A DNA stretch of 64,000 nt. It comes from Limibacterium fermenti (GTDB taxonomy: Bacteria > Bacteroidota > Bacteroidia > Bacteroidales > Dysgonomonadaceae). Under the pieces are notes generated by a model, which ran no database searches, was not told the DNA's origin, and saw nothing but the letters and a program-made list of their open reading frames with translations. Positions 32,139 through 41,778 of the stretch are shown in pieces. Numbering within the stretch: position 1 is the first letter of the stretch; every line of letters begins with the position of its first letter. Location: assembly GCF_041902845.1 (NCBI RefSeq), contig NZ_CP159486.1:992001-1056000 (forward strand). Reading direction: 5' to 3'. The position numbers and the translations under genes are program-made.

Positions 32139-34685
32139 ATGAAAAAAGGAACATACATGTACACGTTCGATGAAGCTTATGAAGCTTCATTGAAATACTT
32201 TAAGGGCGATGAGCTTGCGGCCAAAGTGTGGGTCAGCAAGTATGCCTTGAAAGATAGCCAAGGCGTGATTTATGAAAAAACGCCGGAGGATATGCATTGG
32301 CGGTTGGCTAAAGAAATTGCCAGGATTGAGCAGAATTACGCCAATCCTTTGAGCGAGAAACAACTTTTCGACCTTTTCGATCAGTTTAAGTATATTATTC
32401 CGCAGGGAAGCCCCATGACCGGCATCGGAAATGAATTTCAGGTGGCTTCGTTGTCCAATTGTTTCGTTATCGGGATGGATGGTAATGCCGACTCTTACGG
32501 CGCGATTATCCGTATCGATGAGGAGCAAGTGCAACTGATGAAACGCCGCGGCGGGGTAGGGCACGACTTGTCGCATATCCGCCCGAAAGGGTCGCCGGTA
32601 AAAAACTCGGCGCTCACTTCCACCGGATTGGTGCCGTTTATGGAGCGGTATTCCAATTCTACGCGCGAAGTGGCGCAAGACGGCCGTCGGGGAGCGCTCA
32701 TGCTAAGTGTTTCCATCAAACATCCCGATTCGGAAGATTTTATCGATGCAAAACTGGAACAGGGAAAGGTTACCGGAGCCAATATCTCGGTGAAAATCGA
32801 TGATGAATTCATGCAAGCCGTACAAGACGGTAACGTGTATGAACAAAAATATCCGATCGATTCCAATGACCCGAAATATTCCAAAAATATCGATGCCGGA
32901 GCGTTGTGGCGCAAAATTGTTCATAATGCCTGGCAGTCGGCAGAGCCGGGCGTGCTCTTTTGGGATACAATCATTCGCGAGTCTGTTCCCGACTGTTATG
33001 CCGACCTGGGTTTTAAAACGGTATCGACGAATCCCTGCGGCGAAATACCTTTGTGTCCTTACGACAGTTGCCGTCTGTTGGCCATCAATTTGTATTCCTA
33101 TGTCGTAAATCCGTTTAAGAAAGAGGCGTATTTCGATTTCGACTTATTTGCCAAGCATGTCCGTTTAGCGCAACGGATCATGGATGATATCATCGATTTG
33201 GAATCGGAGAAAATCAATAAAATACTGGATAAGATCAATAGCGATCCCGAATCGGAAGAGGTGAAATCGTCTGAGCGCCATTTGTGGGAAAAGATACGGA
33301 AGAAAACCTTACAAGGACGCCGGACGGGTGTCGGAATAACGGCCGAAGGCGATATGTTGGGGGCGTTGGGAATTCGTTACGGCTCGGAAGAAGGAAGCGA
33401 TTTTTCCGAAAAAGTGCATAAGGCGGTCGCGCTGAATGCTTATGCTTCGTCGACTATCCTTGCCAAAGAGCGCGGCGCTTTTGAAATATACGATGCCGAA
33501 AGGGAGAAGAATAATCCTTTTATCAACCGGTTGAAAGAGGCTGATGAGCAGCTTTATAAAGATATGGTGAAATACGGAAGGCGCAATATCGCCTGTCTGA
33601 CCATTGCTCCCACCGGAACGACCAGCCTGATGTCGCAAACCACTTCGGGTATTGAACCGGTGTTTATGCCGGTATATAAACGCCGCCGTAAAGTCAATCC
33701 GAGTGATAAAGACGCACGCATTGATTTTGTCGATGAAAACGGTGATTCGTGGGAGGAATATGTGGTGTTTCATCACAAATTCGTTACTTGGATGGAAGCT
33801 AGCGGATATTCCACTACAAAAATTTATTCGAATGAGGAGTTGGATGAGTTGGTGGCGAAATCTCCTTATTATAAAGCGACTTCGAACGATGTCGATTGGC
33901 TGCAAAAGGTACGCATGCAGGGGCGTGTTCAGAAATGGGTTGACCACTCGATCAGTGTGACCATTAATTTACCCCATGATGTCACGGAGGAGCTTGTCGG
34001 CGAATTATATATGGAAGCCTGGCGCTCCGGGTGCAAAGGTTGTACGGTTTATCGCGACGGATCGCGTGCCGGAGTACTTATTTCCAACGATAAAAAGGAG
34101 GATAAGAAAGACGATGACTGTTTTGAAAGGCCTCCGATAGTCTCTTCGCGCCCGGCGGAATTGAAAGCCGATGTGATTAAGTTCCAAAATAATAAAGAGA
34201 AATGGATCGCTTTTATCGGCTTGCTGAACGGACGCCCGTATGAAATCTTTACCGGTATCAATGATGAGGATGACGGCATTATGATTCCTAAGAATATTTC
34301 GACCGGTAAGATTATCAAAGCCTATGATAAAGACGGACATAAGCATTATGACTTTCAGTTTAAAAACCGCCGGGGCTATAAGATAACCATTGAAGGGCTC
34401 GACAGCAAGTTTAATCCGGAGTACTGGAATTACGCCAAACTTATTTCGGGAGTGCTGCGATATGGAATGCCGATTGATCAGGTTATCAAACTGGTATCGG
34501 GACTGGAACTCGACAACGAAACCATCAATACCTGGAAGAATGGCGTGGAACGCGCTCTCAAAAAATACCTTCCCAATGATACGGAAGCGAAAGGGCAAAA
34601 GTGCCCTGTGTGCGGCCAGGAAGCGCTGGTGTATGAAGAGGGTTGCTTGAAGTGCCGTAATTGCGGCGCATCGAAGTGCGGATAA
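32139..34685 (+). CDS. nrdJ: Adenosylcobalamin-dependent (class II) ribonucleotide reductase
   Basis: An 848-residue class II reductase that makes deoxyribonucleotides with a radical generated from coenzyme B12. The fold is recognisable from the substrate-site stretch LSNCFVIGMDGNADSYGAII and the loop motif STNPCGEIPLCPYDSCRLLA (N-C-x-E with the radical cysteine). Further landmarks are RRNIACLTIAPTGTTSLMSQ and the C-terminal zinc-ribbon CPVCGQEALVYEEGCLKCRN, whose cysteines also serve reduction. No separate radical-generating subunit is needed or seen. Two matching palindromes upstream suggest specific transcriptional control. An alternative ATG at 32157 would shorten the N-terminus by six residues. 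Confidence 0.93.
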   Translation: MKKGTYMYTFDEAYEASLKYFKGDELAAKVWVSKYALKDSQGVIYEKTPEDMHWRLAKEIARIEQNYANPLSEKQLFDLFDQFKYIIPQGSPMTGIGNEFQVASLSNCFVIGMDGNADSYGAIIRIDEEQVQLMKRRGGVGHDLSHIRPKGSPVKNSALTSTGLVPFMERYSNSTREVAQDGRRGALMLSVSIKHPDSEDFIDAKLEQGKVTGANISVKIDDEFMQAVQDGNVYEQKYPIDSNDPKYSKNIDAGALWRKIVHNAWQSAEPGVLFWDTIIRESVPDCYADLGFKTVSTNPCGEIPLCPYDSCRLLAINLYSYVVNPFKKEAYFDFDLFAKHVRLAQRIMDDIIDLESEKINKILDKINSDPESEEVKSSERHLWEKIRKKTLQGRRTGVGITAEGDMLGALGIRYGSEEGSDFSEKVHKAVALNAYASSTILAKERGAFEIYDAEREKNNPFINRLKEADEQLYKDMVKYGRRNIACLTIAPTGTTSLMSQTTSGIEPVFMPVYKRRRKVNPSDKDARIDFVDENGDSWEEYVVFHHKFVTWMEASGYSTTKIYSNEELDELVAKSPYYKATSNDVDWLQKVRMQGRVQKWVDHSISVTINLPHDVTEELVGELYMEAWRSGCKGCTVYRDGSRAGVLISNDKKEDKKDDDCFERPPIVSSRPAELKADVIKFQNNKEKWIAFIGLLNGRPYEIFTGINDEDDGIMIPKNISTGKIIKAYDKDGHKHYDFQFKNRRGYKITIEGLDSKFNPEYWNYAKLISGVLRYGMPIDQVIKLVSGLELDNETINTWKNGVERALKKYLPNDTEAKGQKCPVCGQEALVYEEGCLKCRNCGASKCG

Positions 34686-34731
34686 AAATATAATTGACTC
34701 AAGTTTCGCAAGGGACTTTAAGGAGCTATAG

Positions 34732-34857
34732 ATTACAAATTACGAATTACAAATTACGAATTACAAATTAGAAATTACAAATTACAAATTACAAATTAAG
34801 AACTAAGGACAGTTAGGAGGTTAGGAGTTAGAAGTGACTGTAAACTGCAAACTTTCA
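34732..34857 (+). repeat. 7-bp tandem array after nrdJ
   Basis: About eighteen 7-bp units follow each other without indels. They start as ATTACAA/ATTACGA and drift through ACTAAGG and AGGAGTT to ACTGTAA. The array begins 46 bp after the nrdJ stop and ends about 40 bp before the next ATG. It is of the same type as those at 10261 and 12761. Confidence 0.85.
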
Positions 34858-34898
34858 GACGAAATAACTTACGAATCATAAATAAAATAAATAACAAA

Positions 34899-35705
34899 AT
34901 GAAACGAATACCTCTTTTTTTATTGGTCTTGCTTATCTTTCCGGCTATCGTGTCCGCTCAGCACAAAGCAAGTAACGAGTCGTATACTTTTTTACTTACC
35001 GGAGCGTCCTTTGCTTCCCCAAACAATGGTTGGTTTGAGGTGGGCTGCGATATTCTGGGGGCGAAACCCGTCAATAGGGCTATCGGAGGCGAAGCGATTG
35101 CCGACGCGGCCAACCGGATGGTTAAAGGTACGCTTTATACAAAGGCGGAGCTGGAAGAAATCGATGCGCTGGTTATCATGCAGGTACATGACAAAGATGT
35201 GTTTGATGAATCGCAGTTGAGCGATAAATATACCGATTATCAAACGCCGTTCGACCGCAGTAACTATGCCGCAGCGTACGACTATGTGATCAAACGCTAC
35301 ATGGCGGAATGCTATAATCTGAAATTCGACGAAGGCTCGAAATATTACAATACGAAATACGGTAAGCCGGCGGTCGTCGTGCTTTGTACTGATTGGCACG
35401 ATGCACGTGTGACTTTCAATACTTCCGTCCGGAAGTTAGCTGCAAAATGGGGCTTTCCCGTGGTGGAATTCGATCAGTTTATCGGCTTCTCGAAAAATAC
35501 CGTGCATCCGGTCACGGGCGAACAGGTGAGCTTGCTCTTTACCGGCGATAAACAAACCATCGACGGCGTAACGTACGGATGGCATCCCGAAAATGGTACC
35601 GATGCCTATATCCAACGCCGTATGGGAGCCATCTTCGCCGATGCCATGCAGAAGATTTTCCCGATCAAGCATGATGTATTTGCGAAACCGCACTTTGCAA
35701 AATAG
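34899..35705 (+). CDS. SGNH-hydrolase-like secreted protein (DUF5040-like)
   Basis: A 268-residue protein with a clear signal peptide (MKRIPLFLLVLLIFPAIVSA, cut before QHK). The mature part resembles the DUF5040 group with an SGNH-hydrolase plan. TFLLTGASFASPNNGWFEVG sits where block I lies, although the usual GDS is GAS. GGEAIADAANRMV provides the glycine block, and GWHPENGTDAYIQRRMG near the C-terminus places an Asp and a His near the usual catalytic pair. A carbohydrate or lipid esterase activity is possible but unproven, and the changed nucleophile block makes catalysis uncertain. Nif3 follows 21 bp downstream. Confidence 0.7.
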   Translation: MKRIPLFLLVLLIFPAIVSAQHKASNESYTFLLTGASFASPNNGWFEVGCDILGAKPVNRAIGGEAIADAANRMVKGTLYTKAELEEIDALVIMQVHDKDVFDESQLSDKYTDYQTPFDRSNYAAAYDYVIKRYMAECYNLKFDEGSKYYNTKYGKPAVVVLCTDWHDARVTFNTSVRKLAAKWGFPVVEFDQFIGFSKNTVHPVTGEQVSLLFTGDKQTIDGVTYGWHPENGTDAYIQRRMGAIFADAMQKIFPIKHDVFAKPHFAK

Positions 35706-35726
35706 TTTCATTTTAAGAATAAGCGT

Positions 35727-36821
35727 ATGCGCATAAAAGATATCATTCAAGCAATTGAACAATTGGCTCCGCTCGCGTTGCAGGAAGATTTCGACAACAG
35801 CGGGTTGCAGGTAGGCGATGTCAACCGCGAGGCCACGGGAGCGTTGCTTTGCATCGACGTTACGGAAAATGTGATGGACGAAGCGATATCGTTGGGATGC
35901 AATTTGATCATTTCGCATCATCCGTTGGCGTTCCGGCCGTTTAAATCGCTGACGGGCCGCACGTATATCGAACGTTGCCTGATCAAGGCTGTTAAAAACG
36001 ATATTACGGTGTATGCCGCTCATACCAACCTCGATAACGCTACCGGCGGAGTGAATTTCCGGTTGGCGGAAATGCTCGGACTGCAACAGATACGCATTCT
36101 TAGTCCGCAGAAAAAGGCATTGTTGAAGTTGGTTACGTTTGTGCCCGATACGCATGCCGAATATGTCCGGACGGCGCTCTTCAATGCCGGAGCGGGCAAT
36201 ATCGGCAATTACGATTCGTGCAGTTACAATCTTACCGGCGAAGGGACATTCCGTGCCGGCGAAAGTACCAATCCTTTTGTCGGGGAAATAGGGGAACTGC
36301 ATTATGAAAAAGAGATACGCATCGAGACCGTCTTGCCTGCATTTCGTAAAGAGGAGGTTTTGCGTGCATTGATTGCCGTACATCCCTACGAAGAGCCTGC
36401 GTACGATTTCTACCCGTTGGAGAATGAATGGAAACAGGCCGGTAGCGGCGCTGTCGGAGTATTGCCCGAACCGATGCCCGAACAGGAGTTTTTGTATTTC
36501 CTTCAGGATGTTCTCAACTTACCTGCCATCCGCCATACTAAAATGAGGAACCGGGAGATACGCGATGTGGCGCTCTGCGGAGGAAGCGGTGCATTTCTTA
36601 TTCCGGAAGCCATTGCATACGGCGCCGATGTATTTATTACCGGAGAAGCCAAATACAACGACTTTTATGATGTGGAAGGCCGGATATTACTTGCCGTCGT
36701 AGGGCATTACGAGTCGGAGATCTGCACAAAAGAAATATTTTTCGATGTTATTTCGAAAAAATATCCTACCTTTGCACTTCATAAATCGGCATTCGATTCG
36801 AATCCCGTTAAGTATTTGTGA
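35727..36821 (+). CDS. Nif3-like dinuclear metal-centre protein
   Basis: A 364-residue member of the Nif3/YbgI family. Metal ligands are visible in ISHHPLAFR (about 70-78), AHTNLDNA and the C-terminal GHYESE. An inserted CutA-like domain (about 125-235; LVTFVPDTHAEYVRTALFNA) separates the two halves, as in the long form of the family. The family is sometimes named GTP cyclohydrolase I type 2, but its cellular role is unsettled. It is followed by a zinc-ribbon coiled-coil protein, a very common neighbour of Nif3 in bacteria, which supports both calls. Confidence 0.93.
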   Translation: MRIKDIIQAIEQLAPLALQEDFDNSGLQVGDVNREATGALLCIDVTENVMDEAISLGCNLIISHHPLAFRPFKSLTGRTYIERCLIKAVKNDITVYAAHTNLDNATGGVNFRLAEMLGLQQIRILSPQKKALLKLVTFVPDTHAEYVRTALFNAGAGNIGNYDSCSYNLTGEGTFRAGESTNPFVGEIGELHYEKEIRIETVLPAFRKEEVLRALIAVHPYEEPAYDFYPLENEWKQAGSGAVGVLPEPMPEQEFLYFLQDVLNLPAIRHTKMRNREIRDVALCGGSGAFLIPEAIAYGADVFITGEAKYNDFYDVEGRILLAVVGHYESEICTKEIFFDVISKKYPTFALHKSAFDSNPVKYL

Positions 36822-36960
36822 CGTAAAGCGGTCTGACTAGTTCCCGCTCTCGCAAATAATGTAGTAATGAAACGATCGCCGTATCGCATCATTACTACAT
36901 TTTTGTTAAAGAGCAGGCGATGTGAGCGAGGGTGTATCAAAAGTGAAAAGAGGGTTCATC

Positions 36961-37028
36961 ATTGCGGGCTTGACCCGCAATCTCCGGATAAAAGAAAGAA
37001 TGTGGGGATTCCGCATCAAGTGCGGAAT
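36961..37028 (+). repeat. Paired hairpin intergenic repeat
   Basis: Two perfect dyads of 21 nt, each with an 8-bp stem and a 5-nt loop, lie 26 bp apart: ATTGCGGG-CTTGA-CCCGCAAT at 36961-36981 and ATTCCGCA-TCAAG-TGCGGAAT at 37008-37028. The motif 'attgcgggcttgacccgcaat' recurs in intergenic DNA of many bacteria. It fills much of the 268-bp gap 36822-37089 and could act on mRNA ends. Confidence 0.7.
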
Positions 37029-37089
37029 GACGTGTTTTTGACAGACGCCCTCTCGATAGGAGTATCAATTTTAATAAAAGAAATAGTAT

Positions 37090-37851
37090 ATGGCAAAGAA
37101 AAAAGCAGCTCAAGAGATTTCGGTGGAAGATAAGCTGAAATCGTTATATAAACTACAAACCTATTTGTCGGAGATCGATAGGATAAAAACACTTCGTGGG
37201 GAATTGCCTTTGGAGGTATCGGACTTGGATGACGAAATAGCCGGATTGGGTACGCGTATCAACAACCTTCAGCTCGAAATGAAGGAGCTGAATGATGCCA
37301 CCAAACAGCAAAAAGCGAAAATTGAAACCACGAAGGTAAAAATAGAAAAATACAATTCCCAACTGAATAACGTACGGAATAGTAAAGAATATGACCATCT
37401 ATCGAAAGAGATTGAGTTTGAAACGCTTGAAATAGAACTGGCGGAGAAGCATATTCGTGAATATTCCGAAGAGATAAAGACTATTCAGGAACAGATGGAT
37501 AGCGCCAACGAAAACCTGAAAGAAAAGACACTCGATTTGGAGCAAAAAAAGCAAGAGTTGGACGATATTGTTTCTGAAACGAAAGCGCAGGAAGAGAAAC
37601 TTCGTGAAAAGTCGAAGAAAATGGAATCCGGCATCGAGCCGCGTTTGTTGGCCGCTTTTAAACGTATCCGTAAAAACGCGCGTAACGGGTTGGGCGTGGT
37701 TCCTATTCAACGCGGAGCCTGCGGTGGATGCTTTAACAAAATTCCGCCTCAGAAACAAATGGATATCAAGTTAGGAAAGAAAATTATCGTGTGCGAATAT
37801 TGCGGACGTATTATGATCGACCCCGAACTGGCAGGCATAGAAGAAGCTTAG
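37090..37851 (+). CDS. C4-type zinc-ribbon coiled-coil protein
   Basis: A 253-residue protein: a long helical coiled coil at about 10-185 (ETTKVKIEKYNSQLNNVRNS) and a C-terminal zinc ribbon with CGGCFNKIPPQ and CEYCGRIM (about 213-245). This is the plan of the CT398/YqfN-associated zinc-ribbon family, which is commonly encoded next to nif3, as here. The ribbon suggests nucleic-acid or flagellar/RNA-polymerase partner binding in other species; the role in Bacteroidota is not known. The start has a lysine-rich N-terminus (MAKKKAAQ). Confidence 0.9.
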   Translation: MAKKKAAQEISVEDKLKSLYKLQTYLSEIDRIKTLRGELPLEVSDLDDEIAGLGTRINNLQLEMKELNDATKQQKAKIETTKVKIEKYNSQLNNVRNSKEYDHLSKEIEFETLEIELAEKHIREYSEEIKTIQEQMDSANENLKEKTLDLEQKKQELDDIVSETKAQEEKLREKSKKMESGIEPRLLAAFKRIRKNARNGLGVVPIQRGACGGCFNKIPPQKQMDIKLGKKIIVCEYCGRIMIDPELAGIEEA

Positions 37852-37859
37852 CCTCCGGC

Positions 37860-38792
37860 CTATTTTATTTCCGCTACGATAATTCCCGTGCAGGATTTTT
37901 GTGAATCACAATACTCGTAGAGTGTTCCGGGTTGAATCATTATTTTACCTCCCGTCGAGGAAGCGTGGATAAAACTGAGTTTTCCGTCTTTCCGGAAAGC
38001 GAACCCCATATGGGTTGTATCTAATCCTCCTATAGTCGTTGTGAATGCAATCACCGCCATATGTGGAATACGGGCGGCCGCGGAAAGAATGGTCTCTTTG
38101 GGAAGATAATAAAATCCCCCTCTTCGGTTCATCGTCTCCTCTATCGAACGAATCGCCATCCACATCGTCCCGTCGTCTTTTAATTGGCGATAAGCTTGTC
38201 GATGAGAAGACATGAAATCGATCTTCTTTGTTTCCCGTATTCCGCCTAAAGATTGGGAGATGTTTTCAAGAACCCCCTTTCGTTCGGTTTCATACATCCA
38301 GTCGGAAGTGTAATGAATTCGGGAAGCATAGTTCTGTATATTGCCGTTTCGGTACCGGATGTTTCGCAGCTTATCGGTAAACGTTTCGAACGACGGATTC
38401 GGTGATAAGGCGGTTTCTGATAAAGCGACCACCGTTTCCACATACGTCATGCAATCGAACTCGCGCAAGTTGACAGTCAGCGTTTCTTCTTTATTGAGTT
38501 CGAGGGTTTGGCCTGTATATGGCGTGTTCAGGAAAAACAAGGCTGTTTTTTCCAATATATTGTTTATCGATAACGATTGAACGTTATTTATGAATGCCAA
38601 GTAAGAGGCGAAAATCTTTTTGTCTTGTTGAGTAAAGACTATTTTATCCGCTATCGATGCTTTTTGAGTCAATGCCGTAGCTCGATCCTTCCGATTGCCG
38701 ATTATGTCGGCCTTGCCGTGAGGAGTGAAGATGAATAATCCGAAGATCACGATGGTCAATACGCGAATAATAGGGCTGTTTATATCTTTCAT
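37860..38792 (-). CDS. DUF1460 protein (NlpC/P60-like amidase)
   Basis: A 310-residue protein with an N-terminal signal or anchor (VLTIVIFGLFIFTPHGKA). The DUF1460 core has the NlpC/P60-like cysteine in EFDCMTYVETVVALSE (about 113-128), SRIHYTSDWMYET, and a C-terminal histidine region THMGFAFRKDGKLSFIHASS. Members are cell-wall amidase or transpeptidase-like enzymes acting on muropeptide crosslinks or D-amino bonds. The Cys and two His needed for catalysis are present. It starts 14 bp after the frameshifted regulator, on the same strand, but is probably not functionally linked to the fimbrial locus. Confidence 0.88.
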   Translation of the reverse strand: MKDINSPIIRVLTIVIFGLFIFTPHGKADIIGNRKDRATALTQKASIADKIVFTQQDKKIFASYLAFINNVQSLSINNILEKTALFFLNTPYTGQTLELNKEETLTVNLREFDCMTYVETVVALSETALSPNPSFETFTDKLRNIRYRNGNIQNYASRIHYTSDWMYETERKGVLENISQSLGGIRETKKIDFMSSHRQAYRQLKDDGTMWMAIRSIEETMNRRGGFYYLPKETILSAAARIPHMAVIAFTTTIGGLDTTHMGFAFRKDGKLSFIHASSTGGKIMIQPGTLYEYCDSQKSCTGIIVAEIK

Positions 38793-38805
38793 TGTTTTTC
38801 AATTT

Positions 38806-40253
38806 TTATCCAAACGACTTTATATATTGGTACAGGTCTGTCTGACCATCAATCTCAAATTTTTTTCTCAATCGACTTTTGCTTGTTTGTACCGAACGAT
38901 GGGTGACAAACGTATATTGAGCGATTTCTTTGGATGTGAAATCCAAAAATATCAACGCGCATAATTGAAACTCGGAAGGAGTTAGGTCGGAGTACTTTTG
39001 AAAAATATTTAGACTAAATTGGGGATATACCTTCTGAATAATGGGAGAAAGGCCGGGTCATTTTTCTGTGCTAATGTAAGAACCCTTTCCAGTGATTCAT
39101 TCAATTTACTCTGTAAGTCGGTCACTTCTTTTTCTTTTTCTTCCAGTATCTTTTTTTTCTTTTTGTTCCAATGCCGCCCATAAAGAAGAATCAAGATAGA
39201 GATGAAAACTAAGATTATCCCTATTATCGTTAAAATTCTTTGCTGCTCTATTTGGGCATAGTGTCGTTCTTCTTTCAATAAAATTTGTAACGCCTGCTCA
39301 GTCGCTTTGTCCTTCGCATCTCTAAGTTCAGAACTGATTAATAAGTATTTTTCGTTATAAAGCGTTGCTGAATCTTCTATGCCTTTCAGTGAATAGATCT
39401 CCGATATTTTTTGATAGATATTGGGGAATTCATTTTTCAGATTTGTCTCCTTTAAGTTTTGTAACGCTTTACGGTAATAAAACAGAGCAGAATCAGATTC
39501 GTTCTTTTGACTATACAAATCTCCCCAATGACCGTATAGCCACGAGGTATAAGGATAGTCGTGTTTAGAGATGAGCGCAAGCGCGTTATTAAAATAATAC
39601 GTGGCGGAATCATATTGTTGCTTGTTTCCAAAATACTCTCCGAAGAGGGTGTAAAGATTAATAGCATTGTTGAACGTTTTGTTCTCGTCCGTTCGCGCCA
39701 ATAATTTTTTATTTTCCATTAGATAAAAAAATGAAGAATCCTGATCGCCTCTTATATTAAAAGCAATTGCGAGATTTTCGTATGCTAAACTGGTGAAACG
39801 CTCTCTCTCTTTCTTCTCCCGGATTTGAAGAGCGTAACCGTATGCTTTTTTTAACTCGGAAAAGGATGCCTCTTTTAATTTTAAATAAGAATACAACTGT
39901 CCCTTTATCCTGCTAATCTCCGATAACAAGATGTAATTTCCGGAAGTGTATTTTTCCTGTTCCGAAAGCGAAAGATATTGCAGTGATTTATTGTAATCCC
40001 CGAAGTAAAAAAGTAATTGTCCGATATAAAAACAAGACATCGCTTTTCCTTTTGAATAATTGCTTTCCCGGCTTTGAGATAAAGCTTTCACGGCGAATTC
40101 AAGTCCTTGCTCCGGTGATACACTCCTTATTTCTTTTGAGACTTTGGTCAATAAACTATCCACCGCTTGTTCTTTGATTGACAAGGAGGATTGAGGTCTT
40201 ACATTCGGAAATAAACACAATAAAACGTAGAAACTTAAAACATATTTTTTCAT
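38806..40253 (-). pseudogene. Frameshifted TPR-LuxR transcriptional regulator
   Basis: The first part (40253 to 39009) encodes a signal peptide (YVLSFYVLLCLFPNV), about six TPR units, a transmembrane helix (LTIIGIILVFISILILLYG), a basic coiled coil and then DPAFLPLF followed by a divergent tail and a stop. In another frame the sequence continues as QKVYPQFSLNIFQKY, then LTPSEFQLCALIFL, SKEIAQYTFVTHRSVQTSKS and a LuxR-type helix-turn-helix to a stop at 38806. Restoring one base in TTATTCAG near 39037 (TTA TTT CAG) rejoins the two parts into the usual family architecture. The gene is therefore disrupted by a one-base deletion, or the sequence has an error. It sits before the fimbrial locus, where such regulators are common. 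Confidence 0.85.
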
Positions 40254-40859
40254 ACGGAAAAGATATAAAGACAATTTTCATAGGGTCTGTTCAGGAATAG
40301 AGTGTACAAAATAACAAGATTGAATGTACGGGGTTATTCCAAAACACACCCATAGGCCACAAAAATAAGACTATTGTTTTATTTATACAAGTTTATTTTA
40401 ATAGTATTTCACGATTACGCGTTGATAATTCCCTGTTTGTTTTTTGTTGTTTGTCCGGAATAAATATTTTTTTGCCTTTAACCCTGCTCCCGAATGTTTG
40501 GATTTGTTTTTGTGAAAAATCTATTTGTTATCTATTTATCAGCTAAATAAAGAGTTGTTGTGGATTTCCTTCGATCCTTTAAGAAGGAGATGTAGTATGA
40601 ATGTAGTATGCCTGTATTGGGCTTCTATTATGAAAAAACACGATCTTGTTCGAAATTTCTTGACAAAAAGATTAATTGTGAAAAAGTCTCAACGAGCTAC
40701 ATGGCTCTTCCGGAACGCTGAGTTTTCAGTCTTCGTATCAAATAGAATGTGTAAGAAATAAAGGATGAGGAAAAATTCCCCAAAGTATAAGAGGTGAAAA
40801 TCTGAAAGGATATTAACAGCACTTTTGTCTTTGGATAATAAAGAAAAGCGACAAAAATA
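40254..40859. other. Intergenic region between two regulator genes
   Basis: This AT-rich 606-bp stretch separates the divergent TPR-LuxR and AraC genes. A 78-codon frame at 40525-40761 is the only sizeable open frame; it shows no homology-like features and no ribosome-binding site, so I do not call it. It presumably holds both promoters. The sequence TATTAACAGCACTTTTGTCTTTGG near 40809-40832 contains TTTG boxes that could serve the AraC gene. Confidence 0.4.
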
Positions 40860-41708
40860 ATGAGTAGATTGTATTATTTGAATGAGCACATTGAGTGTCC
40901 GAATTATCAATCGAATTATCGAGGAATGTTTTCGGAATATGCCGTTGATTCAGGTACGATGCTCGATATGAACGTAGAAGAAGCTTTTTGCTTTATCTTT
41001 ATGCTAAAAGGAGAGATAGAGTTTTTGGGGGAAGACTCTCGTTTAATTCTGAAAAAAGACAATCTGTATTCGTTAGGGAAAAATATCAATATTGGGATGC
41101 GGGCCAATAGCGATAGTTATTTTATACGGCTCATATTCGATAAACCGCAAATATTGTGTGATAAGTTTGAAATGATTGCATTGAAGAAGTACTTACCCGA
41201 GAGGGATGTCGCTTTGCGGGTTTTGCCGATGAATAAGCTTTTGGTCGACTTTGCGTCATCCGTGCACGAGTATTTGAATAATAAGATGTTTTGCCGTCAT
41301 CTGTATGATATAAAACAGAGCGAGTGGTTTTTCCTCATGCGGGGATTTTATACTAAAAAGCAAAACGCGATGTTTTTCTATCCGTTATTGAATGACGATA
41401 CTTCGTTCGAAACAATGGTGAAAGAGAAAGCCGGCAAGGTTTCGACAGTGAATGAATTAGCGGCGGCCTGTTGTATGTCGACTAAAACATTGACGCGTAA
41501 GTTCAAGAATCATTTCGATACGACACCCAAGCAGTGGCTTTTGGAGCAGAAAAAACAAATAGTAAAGATAGAGCTCTGGAAGACGGATAATTTTAAAGAG
41601 CTTCTCGGTAAACTCGGATTTTCTTCGTATGCTCATTTAAACGGGTATTGTCTTAAATATTTCGGTAAAAGCGTTAAGGAGCTGAAAGAAGATCTTCAAA
41701 ATAAATAA
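40860..41708 (+). CDS. AraC-family regulator of the fimbrial locus
   Basis: A 282-residue protein. An N-terminal cupin-like domain (about 30-110; FCFIFMLKGEIEFLGEDSRL) is followed by an AraC helix-turn-helix domain at about 185-280: VNELAAACCMSTKTLTRKFK, TTPKQWLLEQKKQ and GFSSYAHLNGYCLKYFGKSV. It lies directly before a promoter region with five TGTCC direct repeats at 19-22 bp spacing, exactly the geometry AraC proteins bind, and before the fimbrial genes. It is thus the best candidate activator of the fimbrial operon. The ligand is unknown. Confidence 0.9.
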   Translation: MSRLYYLNEHIECPNYQSNYRGMFSEYAVDSGTMLDMNVEEAFCFIFMLKGEIEFLGEDSRLILKKDNLYSLGKNINIGMRANSDSYFIRLIFDKPQILCDKFEMIALKKYLPERDVALRVLPMNKLLVDFASSVHEYLNNKMFCRHLYDIKQSEWFFLMRGFYTKKQNAMFFYPLLNDDTSFETMVKEKAGKVSTVNELAAACCMSTKTLTRKFKNHFDTTPKQWLLEQKKQIVKIELWKTDNFKELLGKLGFSSYAHLNGYCLKYFGKSVKELKEDLQNK

Positions 41709-41778
41709 TGAAAGATTGGTTTGAATAATCTATTTTATAAATTAAAACCATTTCATCTTCATTTAAATGACCCATATA

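Noticed and set aside
36867..37133. 88-codon frame before the zinc-ribbon gene
   Set aside because: It consists of the paired hairpin repeat and overlaps the start of a well-supported gene.
40525..40761. 78-codon frame between the two regulator genes
   Set aside because: No family features, poor codon pattern and no ribosome-binding site; the area is more likely promoter DNA.
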